Assembly: GCF_000740795.1 (NCBI RefSeq)
Contig: NZ_JGYG01000001.1
Coordinates: forward strand, 186,001 to 250,000
Source of the DNA: Haematobacter massiliensis
GTDB lineage: Bacteria > Pseudomonadota > Alphaproteobacteria > Rhodobacterales > Rhodobacteraceae
Length of the DNA stretch: 64,000 nucleotides
Direction of reading: 5' to 3'
Positions 8,286 to 16,855 of the stretch are shown here, in pieces; the first letter of the stretch is position 1; every line of letters begins with the position of its first letter. The position numbers and the translations under genes were made by a program. The notes under the pieces were generated by a model, which was not told the origin of the DNA, did no database searches, and worked only from the letters and a program-made list of their open reading frames with translations.

Positions 8286-9089
8286 TCAGTGCAGAAAGTA
8301 GATGATCATCCTGAGGTGGCGGTGCTCATCCGCGATAAGCGTCTCGTGAGCAAAATTGAGCCGCGCACCATTTAGATCAAGGATAGCGCCAATGCCCCTG
8401 CTGTAGCTGTCCCTGCCAGGTTGCTCGAACCACCGTCGGAAATCAGGTGACAGCTTCTTAAGATCATCGATCAGGCCAAGCATGGCGGGGTCGTCGGGGG
8501 CGGTTGCGAGATCGCTGCGGAACTGCGCGAGGAGCTTGGGAGCATCCTCTTGCCATGCCGGCAGGCGGCGGCGCAGCTGAGGGTCCGCAAAAACCAGTCG
8601 CATGACGTTGCGCTCCGCTGCCTCTCTGCTGGAAAAGCCGAACAGGCTGTCGGCCGCCTCGTTCCACGCTATTACATCCCAGCGCAAATTGACGACGTAG
8701 GCAGGTCGTGTGATCAGATCGTCCAGCAATTGCTGCGTCAATGCACTGATCGACGGCCATTGGTAGGCTTCCGGCGGAGGCGGGCGACGATGTGCAAGAA
8801 GAAAGAGATGGCTGCACTCGGTGTCGTCCAGTTTCAAGGCTTTTGCCACCTTGAGCAGAAAACTCTCCGACACTTGTATTTCGCGGCCCTGCTCGAACCA
8901 GGTATACCAGGTAAGCCCGACGCCCGCGAGCGCGGCCACTTCCTCCCGCCGGAGACCTGGCGTGCGGCGATGTCCCGTTGTGGCCAGGCCGACATCCGCA
9001 GGCACGAGCCTCGTTCTGTGGCGCAACAGGAACTCGGAGAGTTCGCCTCGCGAGCGGACTAGGGTCCGACTGGACATGGGATTGCTCAC
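8286..9089 (-). CDS. XRE-family regulator with MmyB-like ligand domain
   Basis: A 267-residue cytoplasmic repressor-type protein. A helix-turn-helix lies at about 40-85 (RRTPGLRREEVAALAGVGLTW), followed by the MmyB-like PAS-type domain (about 105-265; YVVNLRWDVIAWNEAADSLFG, a family hallmark). It is divergent from the MFS efflux gene at 9188, with 98 bases between, so it probably controls that pump. An alternative start four codons in (MSSRTLV) is possible. The ligand is unknown. Confidence 0.82.
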   Translation of the reverse strand: MSNPMSSRTLVRSRGELSEFLLRHRTRLVPADVGLATTGHRRTPGLRREEVAALAGVGLTWYTWFEQGREIQVSESFLLKVAKALKLDDTECSHLFLLAHRRPPPPEAYQWPSISALTQQLLDDLITRPAYVVNLRWDVIAWNEAADSLFGFSSREAAERNVMRLVFADPQLRRRLPAWQEDAPKLLAQFRSDLATAPDDPAMLGLIDDLKKLSPDFRRWFEQPGRDSYSRGIGAILDLNGARLNFAHETLIADEHRHLRMIIYFLH

Positions 9090-9167
9090 GGTAATAGGAT
9101 AATTTCTTATATTGTAACAGGATTATTTGGCTTCGAAAATAGGCATCCGACAAGGGGGCCAGCACCA

Positions 9168-9184
9168 GCCTCCGAAAAGGAGGC
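9168..9184 (+). promoter_or_regulatory. Hairpin covering the MFS ribosome binding site
   Basis: GCCTCC-GAAAA-GGAGGC forms a 6-bp stem with a GAAAA loop. Its right arm is the Shine-Dalgarno (AGGAGG, 9178-9183) of the pump gene at 9188, 4 bases from the ATG. Folding would hide the ribosome site. Whether this matters in the cell is not known. Confidence 0.5.
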
Positions 9185-9187
9185 AAA

Positions 9188-10771
9188 ATGAAACAGGATA
9201 ATCTCGACGGTTCCCTTTCCGGCGCTACGGCCGAAGGAACAACCACACTTGCCAAAGCGGGGGCGCGTGAATGGCTCGGGCTTGCGCTGCTGGCCCTGCC
9301 GACCGCGCTGCTCGGGCTCGACCTCACGCTTTTGCATCTGACATTGCCGGCGTTAGCCGCCGACCTGCAGCCGACCAGCACCGAGGCTCTCTGGATCATG
9401 GATGCCTATGGCTTCCTGATCGCCGGCTTCCTTATCACCATGGGCACGTTAGGCGACCGCATCGGCCGGCGCAGACTGCTCATGATTGGTGCGGCTGTCT
9501 TCGCCGTCGCATCGGTGTTTGCGGCTTTCTCCACTAGTGCCGTTATGCTGATCGTGGCGCGGGGCGCGCTAGGGGTGGCTGGGGCGACGTTGATGCCTTC
9601 GACCTTGGCGCTCATCAGCCACATGTTTGCCGATCCGCGCCAGCGCGCCCTTGGTTTCGGCGTGTGGGCGACCATGTTCGCGTTGGGTATGGCGACCGGG
9701 CCAGTCGTCGGTGGCCTGCTGTTGGAGTATTTCTGGTGGGGAGCGGCCTTCCTCATCGCGGTGCCCATCGTCGGTCTGCTGCTTTTGCTCGCGCCAGTCA
9801 TGCTGCCCGAGTACAGAGCTCCGGAGAGTGGGAGAATCGATCTTACCAGCGTCGGTCTATCGCTCACTGCCATGCTCCCGGTAATCTATGGTATTAAGCA
9901 GATCGCAAAGGATGGCTTCGGCCCCGGCGCAATCGGCCCGATCATTGTGGGGCTCGTCTTCGCATTTCTGTTTGTCCGGCGTCAGCGCCGCCTTGCCGAC
10001 CCCCTGCTTGACTTGAGCCTCTTTGCCAACAAAGCCTTCAGCGTGGCGCTGATCGTGCTGCTCTTCGGTCTCGTGCCGGTGGGCGGCACCATGTTGCTCG
10101 TCACCCAGTATCTGCAACTGGTTGCCGGCTATTCGCCGTTCCTTGCGGGACTCTGGATGGGACCGCCCGCGCTGGCGATGGTCGCTGCCGGCATTGGTGC
10201 GCCCATTCTGGCACGGCGCGTCCGACCGGGTTTCGTCGTGGCCGGAGCGCTCGCCCTGTCTGTCGTGGGCTATCTGATGCTTACAAGAGTCGGTATTGGG
10301 GCGGCGGAAGTGAGTGTTGCCGTCACAGGTTTTTCGCTGGCCTATCTTGGTCTTGGCACCATTGCCGCGCTCGGCACCGACCTGGTGGTGGGATCGGCGC
10401 CGGCGGAAAAGGCCGGATCGGCGTCGGCTATGTCGGAGACGGTGCAGGACTTGGGTGTATCCCTCGGCATCGCCGTGCTCGGGAGTCTGTCCACTGCGGT
10501 CTATCGCCACTCAATGTCCGGTCGCATACCCGATAACCTTACCGCAGAATCGCGCGCGGCAGTCACCGACAGCTTATGGGCTGCTTATGGGGTGGCGTCG
10601 GACTTGCCCGCCGGTCTGCTCGAAGAAGCACAGGCCGCGTTCACGGCAGGCTTCAATGGTGCGGCCATCTTCGGCGCGATCAGCGTGGCGATCCTGGCCG
10701 TCCTCTCTGCCGTGGCGCTGCGGCATGTCGGAGCGCTCGGACATTCTTCAGAACCAGCAGGCGAGAAGTAG
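9188..10771 (+). CDS. DHA2-family MFS drug efflux pump (SmvA-like)
   Basis: A 527-residue inner-membrane proton antiporter of the 14-helix DHA2 group. It shows the loop motif GTLGDRIGRRRLL between helices 2 and 3 and motif C-like GMATGPVVGGLLLEYFWW in helix 5. A periplasmic insert follows helix 13 (SMSGRIPDNLTAESRAA), as in SmvA/QacA relatives, which export quaternary ammonium compounds and other cations. It starts a two-gene operon with a LysR gene 3 bases downstream and is divergent from an XRE regulator. The substrate cannot be told from sequence. Confidence 0.85.
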   Translation: MKQDNLDGSLSGATAEGTTTLAKAGAREWLGLALLALPTALLGLDLTLLHLTLPALAADLQPTSTEALWIMDAYGFLIAGFLITMGTLGDRIGRRRLLMIGAAVFAVASVFAAFSTSAVMLIVARGALGVAGATLMPSTLALISHMFADPRQRALGFGVWATMFALGMATGPVVGGLLLEYFWWGAAFLIAVPIVGLLLLLAPVMLPEYRAPESGRIDLTSVGLSLTAMLPVIYGIKQIAKDGFGPGAIGPIIVGLVFAFLFVRRQRRLADPLLDLSLFANKAFSVALIVLLFGLVPVGGTMLLVTQYLQLVAGYSPFLAGLWMGPPALAMVAAGIGAPILARRVRPGFVVAGALALSVVGYLMLTRVGIGAAEVSVAVTGFSLAYLGLGTIAALGTDLVVGSAPAEKAGSASAMSETVQDLGVSLGIAVLGSLSTAVYRHSMSGRIPDNLTAESRAAVTDSLWAAYGVASDLPAGLLEEAQAAFTAGFNGAAIFGAISVAILAVLSAVALRHVGALGHSSEPAGEK

Positions 10772-10774
10772 ACA

Positions 10775-11734
10775 ATGCGCCGCCGTAAACTGAAAGAAGA
10801 GTTTGGAGCCTCAACCATCCGCTCACTGTTGGGTGGACGCATTCCCATGGCGTCGCTCGTTCAGACCATAGCCGTTGCCGAGTATCTGAACTTTCGCCAT
10901 GCAGCGAACATGCTCGGAGTGAGCCAGTCCAGCGTCAGTACGAGGGTGAAGACCTTAGAGGAAGATTTAGGTATTCGGCTGTTCGAGCGGCACACGCGCG
11001 GCGTGCGTCTTACCGAGGCAGGCGGCCACTTTGTCAAACAAGTAACGGCTTGCCTCGACCAGCTCGACCAAGCCGTCAAGACCGCTGGTATGGTCGCGCG
11101 TGGCCAGCACGGCCACCTGCGCATCGGCGTCAACGGCCTGACTTCCAAGAGCTTCCTCGCGGACCTGCTCTTCCAGTATCGGAATCAGAATCCAAGTATC
11201 ACTCTGGAAATCGCCAAGGGTACGGCCCGCGGTTTGATAATGCAGGTGCGCGCAGGCCGGCTGGACATGGCCTTCGTGATCGGCTCACCCGAACCGCCGG
11301 ACTGTCACTCTCGCCGCATCTGGAGCGAACCAATCCTGGCCGCGCTCCCGGTGGGACATCCTCTGGCAAGCCGCGCCAGCATCGTATGGGGCGACTTGGC
11401 GGGGAAGACCGTCGTTGTACGCCATGGCGGCACCGGGCCGCACGTGCATGACCATATCATCCTGCGCCTTGCCGAGACGTGGTCAGCGCCTTCGATCCTG
11501 CGCTTCCAAGTCGGGCAGGAAACCCTGCTGTCGATGGTTCGACAGGGATTCGGTGTAACCATCGTGGAAGCTTCCGCAGCCTCGATCCCATCTTCCGAGG
11601 TTATCTACCTACCATTTGCGAACGAACCCGAGCCGCTGATCTTCTCGGCGGTGTGGTCGTCGCACAACCGCAGTCCGGCGCTGCGAAATCTGCTTAACCT
11701 CGCAGGTCGGATGAGGCGTGAGTCAGGCAGGTAA
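10775..11734 (+). CDS. LysR-family regulator in the MFS operon
   Basis: A 319-residue LysR protein. An atypical 25-residue leader (MRRRKLKEEF) precedes the winged helix-turn-helix (about 28-85; YLNFRHAANMLGVSQSSVSTR). A LysR substrate domain follows (about 115-310). It is transcribed with the MFS gene (3-base gap), which is unusual because most LysR genes are divergent from their targets. An internal start at MASLVQT (10847) would give the usual LysR length. The target is unknown. Confidence 0.8.
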   Translation: MRRRKLKEEFGASTIRSLLGGRIPMASLVQTIAVAEYLNFRHAANMLGVSQSSVSTRVKTLEEDLGIRLFERHTRGVRLTEAGGHFVKQVTACLDQLDQAVKTAGMVARGQHGHLRIGVNGLTSKSFLADLLFQYRNQNPSITLEIAKGTARGLIMQVRAGRLDMAFVIGSPEPPDCHSRRIWSEPILAALPVGHPLASRASIVWGDLAGKTVVVRHGGTGPHVHDHIILRLAETWSAPSILRFQVGQETLLSMVRQGFGVTIVEASAASIPSSEVIYLPFANEPEPLIFSAVWSSHNRSPALRNLLNLAGRMRRESGR

Positions 11735-11963
11735 TCGGCGGAACACACTTCCTACATCGGACAGAGCGTCGGTTCGCCGCCATTCCTGGTAGACAAGAAC
11801 TTGAGGCTTCTGCAGAGGGCCGCTTAAGCCCTTGCAATAGCGGCGCTGTCGCTGTGTTTCTTCAGCCTGGTGGATGACTCAAGCCAGCGCGCGGTGATCC
11901 CAGTTCCCGCAAACCATCATGGTTTCGACATCGAAATGATTGCCGCCGCCAAAGGATAGAACA

Positions 11964-13100
11964 ATGCCACACACTTCAACACCCGCTTTCGTCGATCCGC
12001 GCACTGGCGCCCGTCTTCCCATCGACACGCTCGCCTGGCGTTCTCAAGACGGCAATCCGCTCATGGTGAACGATCTCGCGGGGATCAAACGCGCGGACGT
12101 TCGCACCGGCGTTCGCACCATCTGGCGCTATGCCGCCGCGCTCCCGGTTGAAATCGCAGAGCCGGTCTCGCTGGGTGAGGGAATGACGCCACTCGTTAGC
12201 GCAGACATCGATCGCATCTCGTGCCGGTTGAAGCTCGAATGGTTCGCTCCAACTGGCTCCTTCAAGGACCGCGGTGCTTCCGTCCTAATCTCCCATCTAC
12301 GTTCCCTCGGTATCACGTCGGTGGTGGAGGACAGTTCCGGCAACGGCGGAGCGGCGATTGCCGCCTATGGTGCGGCCGCTGGCATGGCGGTGGGCATCTT
12401 CGTACCGCACTATACGCAGCCGGCCAAAATTGCCCAGCTTCGCGCATACGGGGCCAAAGTGACGCTTGTGCCCGGCACGCGTCAGGACACGGAAACGGCC
12501 GCTATCCAAGAGGCCGAGCGCACTTACTATGCCAGCCACAATTGGCACCCGATGTTCCTGCAGGGCACGAAGACGCTCGGCTACGAGCTCTGGGAAGAGC
12601 TCGGTTTCCGCGCGCCCGACAACATTGTTATTCCGGCAGCAGCCGGCAGCAATGTGCTTGGTTGCCATATCGCATTCAGTGAACTCCTTGCTGCCGGCGA
12701 GATCACGAGTATGCCTCGCATATTCGTGACGCAGCCCGAGAATTGCTGCCCTGTCCATCACGCTCTCCATCCCGAGGTGCTGCAAGGTCGCACACCGGAC
12801 TATTCCACGACTGTCGCAGAGGGAACGGCAATTCGTAATCCGCTTCGGCTTGACGAGATGGTCGCTGCCATTCGCGGCACGGGAGGCGACAGCACGGCGG
12901 TAGCGGAGGCCGATATCATCGCCACGGCAAAGCGCCTCGCTGCGAAGGGGTTTTACGCGGAGCCGACTTCGGCCCATGCGGTGGCCGGGCTGCGGCAACT
13001 CGTTGAAGCGGGTCGGATCGGGCGTGACGAGGAGACGGTGGTGATTTTGACCGGCTCGGGGCTGAAAGCAACGCAGTTCTACGCCGATCAATTCGGGTGA
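11964..13100 (+). CDS. Threonine-synthase-like PLP-dependent enzyme
   Basis: A 378-residue fold-type II PLP enzyme. The cofactor lysine is K101 in SFKDRGAS. The glycine loop is SGNGGAA (126-131) and the phosphate-binding AAAGSN lies near 230. It resembles threonine synthase and its stand-alone paralogues, but context gives no threonine pathway genes, so the substrate is open. The ATG at 11964 has AAAGGA 8 bases upstream. The 229 bases upstream end in a short open frame (about 11870-11959) that may be the tail of another lost gene. Confidence 0.75.
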   Translation: MPHTSTPAFVDPRTGARLPIDTLAWRSQDGNPLMVNDLAGIKRADVRTGVRTIWRYAAALPVEIAEPVSLGEGMTPLVSADIDRISCRLKLEWFAPTGSFKDRGASVLISHLRSLGITSVVEDSSGNGGAAIAAYGAAAGMAVGIFVPHYTQPAKIAQLRAYGAKVTLVPGTRQDTETAAIQEAERTYYASHNWHPMFLQGTKTLGYELWEELGFRAPDNIVIPAAAGSNVLGCHIAFSELLAAGEITSMPRIFVTQPENCCPVHHALHPEVLQGRTPDYSTTVAEGTAIRNPLRLDEMVAAIRGTGGDSTAVAEADIIATAKRLAAKGFYAEPTSAHAVAGLRQLVEAGRIGRDEETVVILTGSGLKATQFYADQFG

Positions 13101-13198
13101 CTGTAACAGTTTTGTCCAACTGAAAATCGGACAGATTCTTCATAACGCTGTGCCGCACTTAGCAAGGCGCGAGGCACGACAATCTGTATCTGTAATCG

Positions 13199-14080
13199 TC
13201 AGGCTTGTTTCCGAAACCAGTCCAGCAGCGTCGTGAGCCGTTCTTTTGCCGGATGGCTCGTGAGGAAAACCGCCCAGTAGGTTGGTCCCGGCAACGCGAT
13301 GTCCGACAGCCGCAGGAGCGCGCCTGTCTTCAATTGATCGCCGACGAGATGTTCCGAGGCGAGCACGGCTCCCTGGCCTGCCAGAGCGGCATCCAAAGCG
13401 TGGACTTCCTCGGAAAATGTCTGGCTGATTTTCGGTGAAGCGCCGTCTGCCTGCGCATGGGCCTGCCATTGCTCCCAGCTCGGCGCATTCGCTGCTCCCG
13501 ATCTCCAGCGATAGTGCAGCAACGGCAGAGAGAGAACTTGATCCGGCAAAAGCAGTTCCGTGCCCGGCAGCAGGCCAGGAGCGCAAACGGGGATGAGCCG
13601 GTCTGGAAACAGCCGGTGGCATTCGGCATCCGTGCCGGGGCGCTCGGCATAGCGTATCGCCATGTCGATGCCCGAGACATGCAAGTCCGCAACGCGGTCA
13701 TCCGCCTCGATGGCAACGCTCAATCCTGTCTCTTCGCGCAGTTGAGGGAGCCGAGGCATCAACCACCTGCTGGCGAAAGCCATGGTGAGGGAAAGGCGCA
13801 GCGGGTCATCCTGACGGTCTGACAACTGCTCGATGCCGGTTGCGATGCGATCGAGAGAATCCCTGAGCACCGGAAACAGTTGTTCGCCCGCGGATGTAAG
13901 ACGGACCGGGCGCGGATAGCGCCGAAACAGCTCGACGCCCAGGATCTCCTCAAGCTGCCGTACCTGATGGCTGATAGCCGTCGGCGTGAGATGCAACTCT
14001 TCGGCAGCGCGCGTGAAATGCAGATGCCGGGCGGCGGCCTCGAAGGCGCGCAAGCCGTGGAGCGGCGGAAGCTTTCGCAA
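13199..14080 (-). CDS. LysR-family regulator, GcvA type
   Basis: A 293-residue regulator with the GcvA-group signature LPPLHGLRAFEAAARHLHFT at the N-terminus, a winged helix (TRAAEELHLTPTAISHQVRQL) and a substrate domain. It is divergent from the paired SMR genes and the deaminase gene. The start is TTG at 14080, supported by GGAGGT 7 bases upstream and by family length. A symmetrical site in the divergent region (14108-14129) is its probable operator. Confidence 0.83.
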   Translation of the reverse strand: MRKLPPLHGLRAFEAAARHLHFTRAAEELHLTPTAISHQVRQLEEILGVELFRRYPRPVRLTSAGEQLFPVLRDSLDRIATGIEQLSDRQDDPLRLSLTMAFASRWLMPRLPQLREETGLSVAIEADDRVADLHVSGIDMAIRYAERPGTDAECHRLFPDRLIPVCAPGLLPGTELLLPDQVLSLPLLHYRWRSGAANAPSWEQWQAHAQADGASPKISQTFSEEVHALDAALAGQGAVLASEHLVGDQLKTGALLRLSDIALPGPTYWAVFLTSHPAKERLTTLLDWFRKQA

Positions 14081-14107
14081 CTGTAGACCTCCCGAGGCTG
14101 ATCACTA

Positions 14108-14129
14108 TTCATGATGAATCTGATTCATC
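14108..14129. promoter_or_regulatory. LysR operator candidate with three half-sites
   Basis: GATGAATC-T-GATTCATC (14113-14129) is a perfect inverted repeat. An overlapping repeat ATTCAT-G-ATGAAT (14108-14120) adds a third half-site. It lies 28 bases upstream of the regulator start and 88 bases upstream of the SMR start, in the usual LysR arrangement, and contains a T-N11-A core. Confidence 0.6.
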
Positions 14130-14216
14130 CATCCCCTGAGATATACGCTTTGGCCAGCGTTTTCCACGCCTGATAATTCGAAAGGCAGACCCAACCAGCA
14201 ATGAAAGGAAAATTCG

Positions 14217-14537
14217 ATGAGCTGGCTATATCTTGGAGCTGCCGTAATCTTTGAAATCGCCGTTGCTATCAGTGCCGGGAAGGCGAAAGGTTTCACGCAT
14301 ATCGGGTGGACCGCCGTAACTCTCGTCAGCGGCGCAATCGCCACCTTCTTCCTCAGCCTGGCGCTGCTGACCTTCGACGTAGGTGTCGGTTACGCCATCT
14401 GGACCTCGGTCGCGGGCGTCGGCATCGTCGTCCTGGGCGCGCTGTTCTTCGGCCAGGAATTGAACGTGAAGAAACTGCTCGGGATCGCCCTCGTCATCGG
14501 CGGGGTGGTCGGCCTGCGACTTAGCGGCGCGGCATAA
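14217..14537 (+). CDS. SMR efflux protein, first of a pair
   Basis: A 106-residue inner-membrane protein with four predicted helices, of the small multidrug resistance family. The essential proton/substrate glutamate is E13 (AVIFEIAVAISAG). The GWTAVTL and GVGYAIWTSVAGVG blocks match the family. It is followed after 39 bases by a second SMR gene, so the pair may act as a heterodimer, as in EbrAB or YkkCD. AAAGGA lies upstream of the start. Substrate class (quaternary ammonium or guanidinium) is not settled. Confidence 0.85.
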   Translation: MSWLYLGAAVIFEIAVAISAGKAKGFTHIGWTAVTLVSGAIATFFLSLALLTFDVGVGYAIWTSVAGVGIVVLGALFFGQELNVKKLLGIALVIGGVVGLRLSGAA

Positions 14538-14576
14538 CGCCTCCACCCATCCCTCCCAATCTGAAAGGAACCCGAA

Positions 14577-14951
14577 ATGACGAATGCAATTGAACAGCCG
14601 CAAAGCAGCGGACGCGCCTGGGCCATGTTGATGCTCGCGAGCGCCTTCGAGATTGGCTATGCGCTCAGCGTCGGCGGCAGCCAGGCCTTCACGGTTCTCG
14701 GCTGGTCCATCGCCGCGCTGTTATTCTTCCTGCTGACACTCTATTTCCTGAGTGCCGCCTTGCGGGCCATCGATGTGGGAATCGGCTACGCTGTATGGGC
14801 AGGCATCGGCTCCGTCGGCGCGGCCGCGGCAGGCACCGTCCTTCTCGACCAGCCCCTGACGCTGATGCAGGCATTCTGGCTCGCGGTCATCATTGCCGGC
14901 GTCGTCTGGTTGAAGCTCTCCGACAGTCCGAAGCTCAAGGAAGCGTCCTGA
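14577..14951 (+). CDS. SMR efflux protein, second of a pair
   Basis: A 124-residue SMR protein, longer than its partner by a 14-residue polar N-terminal tail. The key glutamate is E25 (LASAFEIGYALSVGG), and GIGYAVWAGIGSVGAA matches SMR helix 3. Unequal lengths with different loops are usual in heterodimeric SMR pairs, which need fixed opposite topologies. Its stop overlaps the deaminase start (TGATG at 14949-14953), so three genes form one operon. Confidence 0.85.
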   Translation: MTNAIEQPQSSGRAWAMLMLASAFEIGYALSVGGSQAFTVLGWSIAALLFFLLTLYFLSAALRAIDVGIGYAVWAGIGSVGAAAAGTVLLDQPLTLMQAFWLAVIIAGVVWLKLSDSPKLKEAS

Positions 14952-15436
14952 TGGTGGCCGGCGCTTCATCCCGCCTGACGCAGCTCATGGAGGAGGCCGT
15001 CGCCTTCTCCATGGAGCATGTCCACGAAGGCGGCATTCCATTCACCGCTTTCGTCATCGACCGCCACGGACAGATCCTCGGGCGTGGGGTCAACCGTGTG
15101 CGGGCCCATCACGATCCGACTGCTCATGCCGAGGTCGAAGCGATACGTGATGCCTGCCGCACGCACGGCACGACCCATCTGAGCGGAGCGACCTTGCTCG
15201 CATCGGGAGAGCCCTGCGCGATGTGCTACATCAGCGCGCGCAGTGCGGGCATATCGCAGGTCTTCTTTGCTGTCGACCGTGACGAGGCCGCTGCGCATGG
15301 CTTCGATTATCGCGGCAGCTATCGTCTTTTCGCCGATGACCCTCAAACATGGCAATCGCCTAACGTGAGCAAGCTTGCTGTGTCGACGGGATTGAAGCCT
15401 TTTCTGGCGTTTCATCCGAAACGGCGCGCTCCGTAG
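14951..15436 (+). CDS. Nucleoside/guanine deaminase-like protein
   Basis: A 161-residue zinc deaminase of the cytidine deaminase-like fold. The zinc site is H59-A-E61 (HAEVEA, with the proton-shuttle glutamate) and PCAMC at 88-92. Length and the tail after the zinc site fit guanine deaminases and related enzymes rather than tRNA-editing TadA. It is translationally coupled to the SMR pair, suggesting that the deaminase makes or removes a compound that the pair exports. That link is inference. Confidence 0.78.
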   Translation: MVAGASSRLTQLMEEAVAFSMEHVHEGGIPFTAFVIDRHGQILGRGVNRVRAHHDPTAHAEVEAIRDACRTHGTTHLSGATLLASGEPCAMCYISARSAGISQVFFAVDRDEAAAHGFDYRGSYRLFADDPQTWQSPNVSKLAVSTGLKPFLAFHPKRRAP

Positions 15437-15591
15437 GATTGCGGCTTTACGAAGTCCGCCTCCGCACAGAAGCTCTGATCCTGACAGCAAGTGACCTGCC
15501 ATCGCCCGGTATTGGCAGCTATTCCTCACAACGCTTGCCTCGTCTTGCGGCCGGGCGTAGTTAGCGAGCCGCTTTTCGTCTTAAGACAGAC

Positions 15592-15620
15592 GACAAGGCC
15601 GCAGCGGCGACGGCCTTGTC
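15592..15620. terminator. Hairpin between deaminase and DUF932 remnant
   Basis: GACAAGGCCG (15592-15601) pairs perfectly with CGGCCTTGTC (15611-15620) around a 9-base loop. It lies 8 bases past the stop of the minus-strand DUF932 remnant and could terminate from either side, although no long T-run follows. Confidence 0.5.
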
Positions 15621-15628
15621 CCGATCAG

Positions 15629-15885
15629 TCATCCCTTTGTCAAACGCTGCATGCCTGCGGCTAGCGTCCAAAGCGCGCGATTAAGGCCGACATTCTGATT
15701 AATGCCATTTATGGATCGCCCTTGCGTGCGGCGAATGCGACCATCCGACGCCAGCCGCAGCCCCAGCAAACCGCCTCGGACAAGATTCTCCCGAATGACG
15801 TTGAAAGCCGTCCAGGGGTCTTGATGGTTATCCTCGCGGCGGCGCGGGACAATGATCCGATCGGGCCTGATGGGCCTTTCTCCGC
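15629..15885 (-). pseudogene. DUF932 gene, 3' fragment A
   Basis: The last about 85 codons of a DUF932 gene without its 5' part. It shows DRIIVPRRRED, WTAFNVIRENLVRGG, TQGRSINGINQNVGLNRALW and AAGMQRLTKG, the family's conserved C-terminus. It begins two bases past the stop of the upstream SMR gene. A second 3' fragment lies in reverse at 27283-27562 and the 5' part of such a gene at 28905-29470; all three break near the same codon. Downstream (15480-15590) it keeps a spacer like the one upstream of fseA. Confidence 0.8.
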
Positions 15886-15888
15886 TCA

Positions 15889-16203
15889 CTATGCTGGCGC
15901 GAGCTTGAGCGCCACGATGCCGAGAACGATCAGCGCAACGCCGCCGAGCCGCATCAGGTCGATGGTCTCGCCGAGCAGCACCGTTCCGGCTGCGCCGATG
16001 CCGGTCCATACCGCATAATCGGTGCCGACCGGCAGAACCTCCAGCACCCGGCCGAGCAGATAGACGAAGGCGGCGAGTAACGCGAGAGACAGGATAGTCC
16101 AGCCGCGGTGTGTGTAGCCTTCGGCATAGTTCATCGAGATTGCCCAGGCCACGTCGAGAAAGCCGGCGATGATCAGCAGCAGCCATGCAAGACCTTGGCT
16201 CAT
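15889..16203 (-). CDS. SMR-family protein with Asp in place of the key Glu
   Basis: A 104-residue four-helix SMR protein. The residue that is normally the essential glutamate of helix 1 is aspartate here (D17 in IIAGFLDVAWAIS). Other SMR blocks are present (GYTHRGWTILSLALL, GTDYAVWTGIGAAG). Proton coupling may be shifted or weakened. It is transcribed with the gst gene 25 bases upstream and ends 3 bases from a DUF932 remnant, so it lies exactly at a cargo-backbone junction. Confidence 0.82.
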   Translation of the reverse strand: MSQGLAWLLLIIAGFLDVAWAISMNYAEGYTHRGWTILSLALLAAFVYLLGRVLEVLPVGTDYAVWTGIGAAGTVLLGETIDLMRLGGVALIVLGIVALKLAPA

Positions 16204-16228
16204 CCTTGCACCGCCAGCGGTTCTGCCG

Positions 16229-16855
16229 TCACGACGCCACCTTCATGCCTTCGGCGTGTATAGCCTCCCGCACGGCGGGACGTTCCCCGACCCGCGCCTG
16301 GAAATTGCGCAGATGCGGGAAGGCGGAAAGATCGACCTTGGCGAAATCCGACCATCCGACAATGGTGAACAGGTAGGCGTCGGCGGCGGTGAAGGTTTCG
16401 CCGAGCAGGAAGGGGCCGGCTGCCGCCAGATGACGCTCCACATGGGCCAGCCGCTGGGCAATCCTGGCACGCGCGACCTCCTGCGCCTGCACGCCATATT
16501 CCGGGTGGAACAGCCACGGGCTGAACATCTTGTGGAGTTCGGTGGCGATGAAATTAAGCCAGGATTGCAGCGCCCCGCGCTCCGACGTGCGAGCGGCGGG
16601 GGCGAGCCCGGAGCCGGGCCTGAGGTTGGCGAGATATTGGACGATTGCGACGCCCTCCGTCAGCACCGAACCGTCGTCGAGGACCAGCACCGGCACGTAG
16701 CCGCTCGGGTTCACGGTCGTATAGTCGTCACCATTTCCAGTGACATGCGGCGATTTTCTGATGTCCACATGCTCCAGATCGAGCGGGACACTGGCTTCGC
16801 ACGCCACGATATGCGGCGAGAGCGAGCAGGTGCCGGTGGCGTAGTAGAGTTTCAT
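16229..16855 (-). CDS. gstA: Glutathione S-transferase, beta class
   Basis: A 208-residue cytoplasmic enzyme that conjugates or reduces electrophiles with glutathione. The N-terminal thioredoxin-like domain has the beta-class cysteine C10 (YYATGTCSLSPHI) and the VPVLVLDDG glutathione loop, then LTEGVAIVQYLA. An all-helical C-terminal domain follows (about 90-205; GETFTAADAYLFTIVGW). AGGAG precedes the ATG at 16855. It forms an operon with the SMR gene and is divergent from a LysR gene. Confidence 0.88.
   Translation of the reverse strand: MKLYYATGTCSLSPHIVACEASVPLDLEHVDIRKSPHVTGNGDDYTTVNPSGYVPVLVLDDGSVLTEGVAIVQYLANLRPGSGLAPAARTSERGALQSWLNFIATELHKMFSPWLFHPEYGVQAQEVARARIAQRLAHVERHLAAAGPFLLGETFTAADAYLFTIVGWSDFAKVDLSAFPHLRNFQARVGERPAVREAIHAEGMKVAS

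Noticed and set aside
14130..14216. Guanidine (ykkC-type) riboswitch ahead of the SMR pair
   Set aside because: The leader is only about 87 bases and I see no conserved ykkC or mini-ykkC elements; the LysR dyad explains control better.
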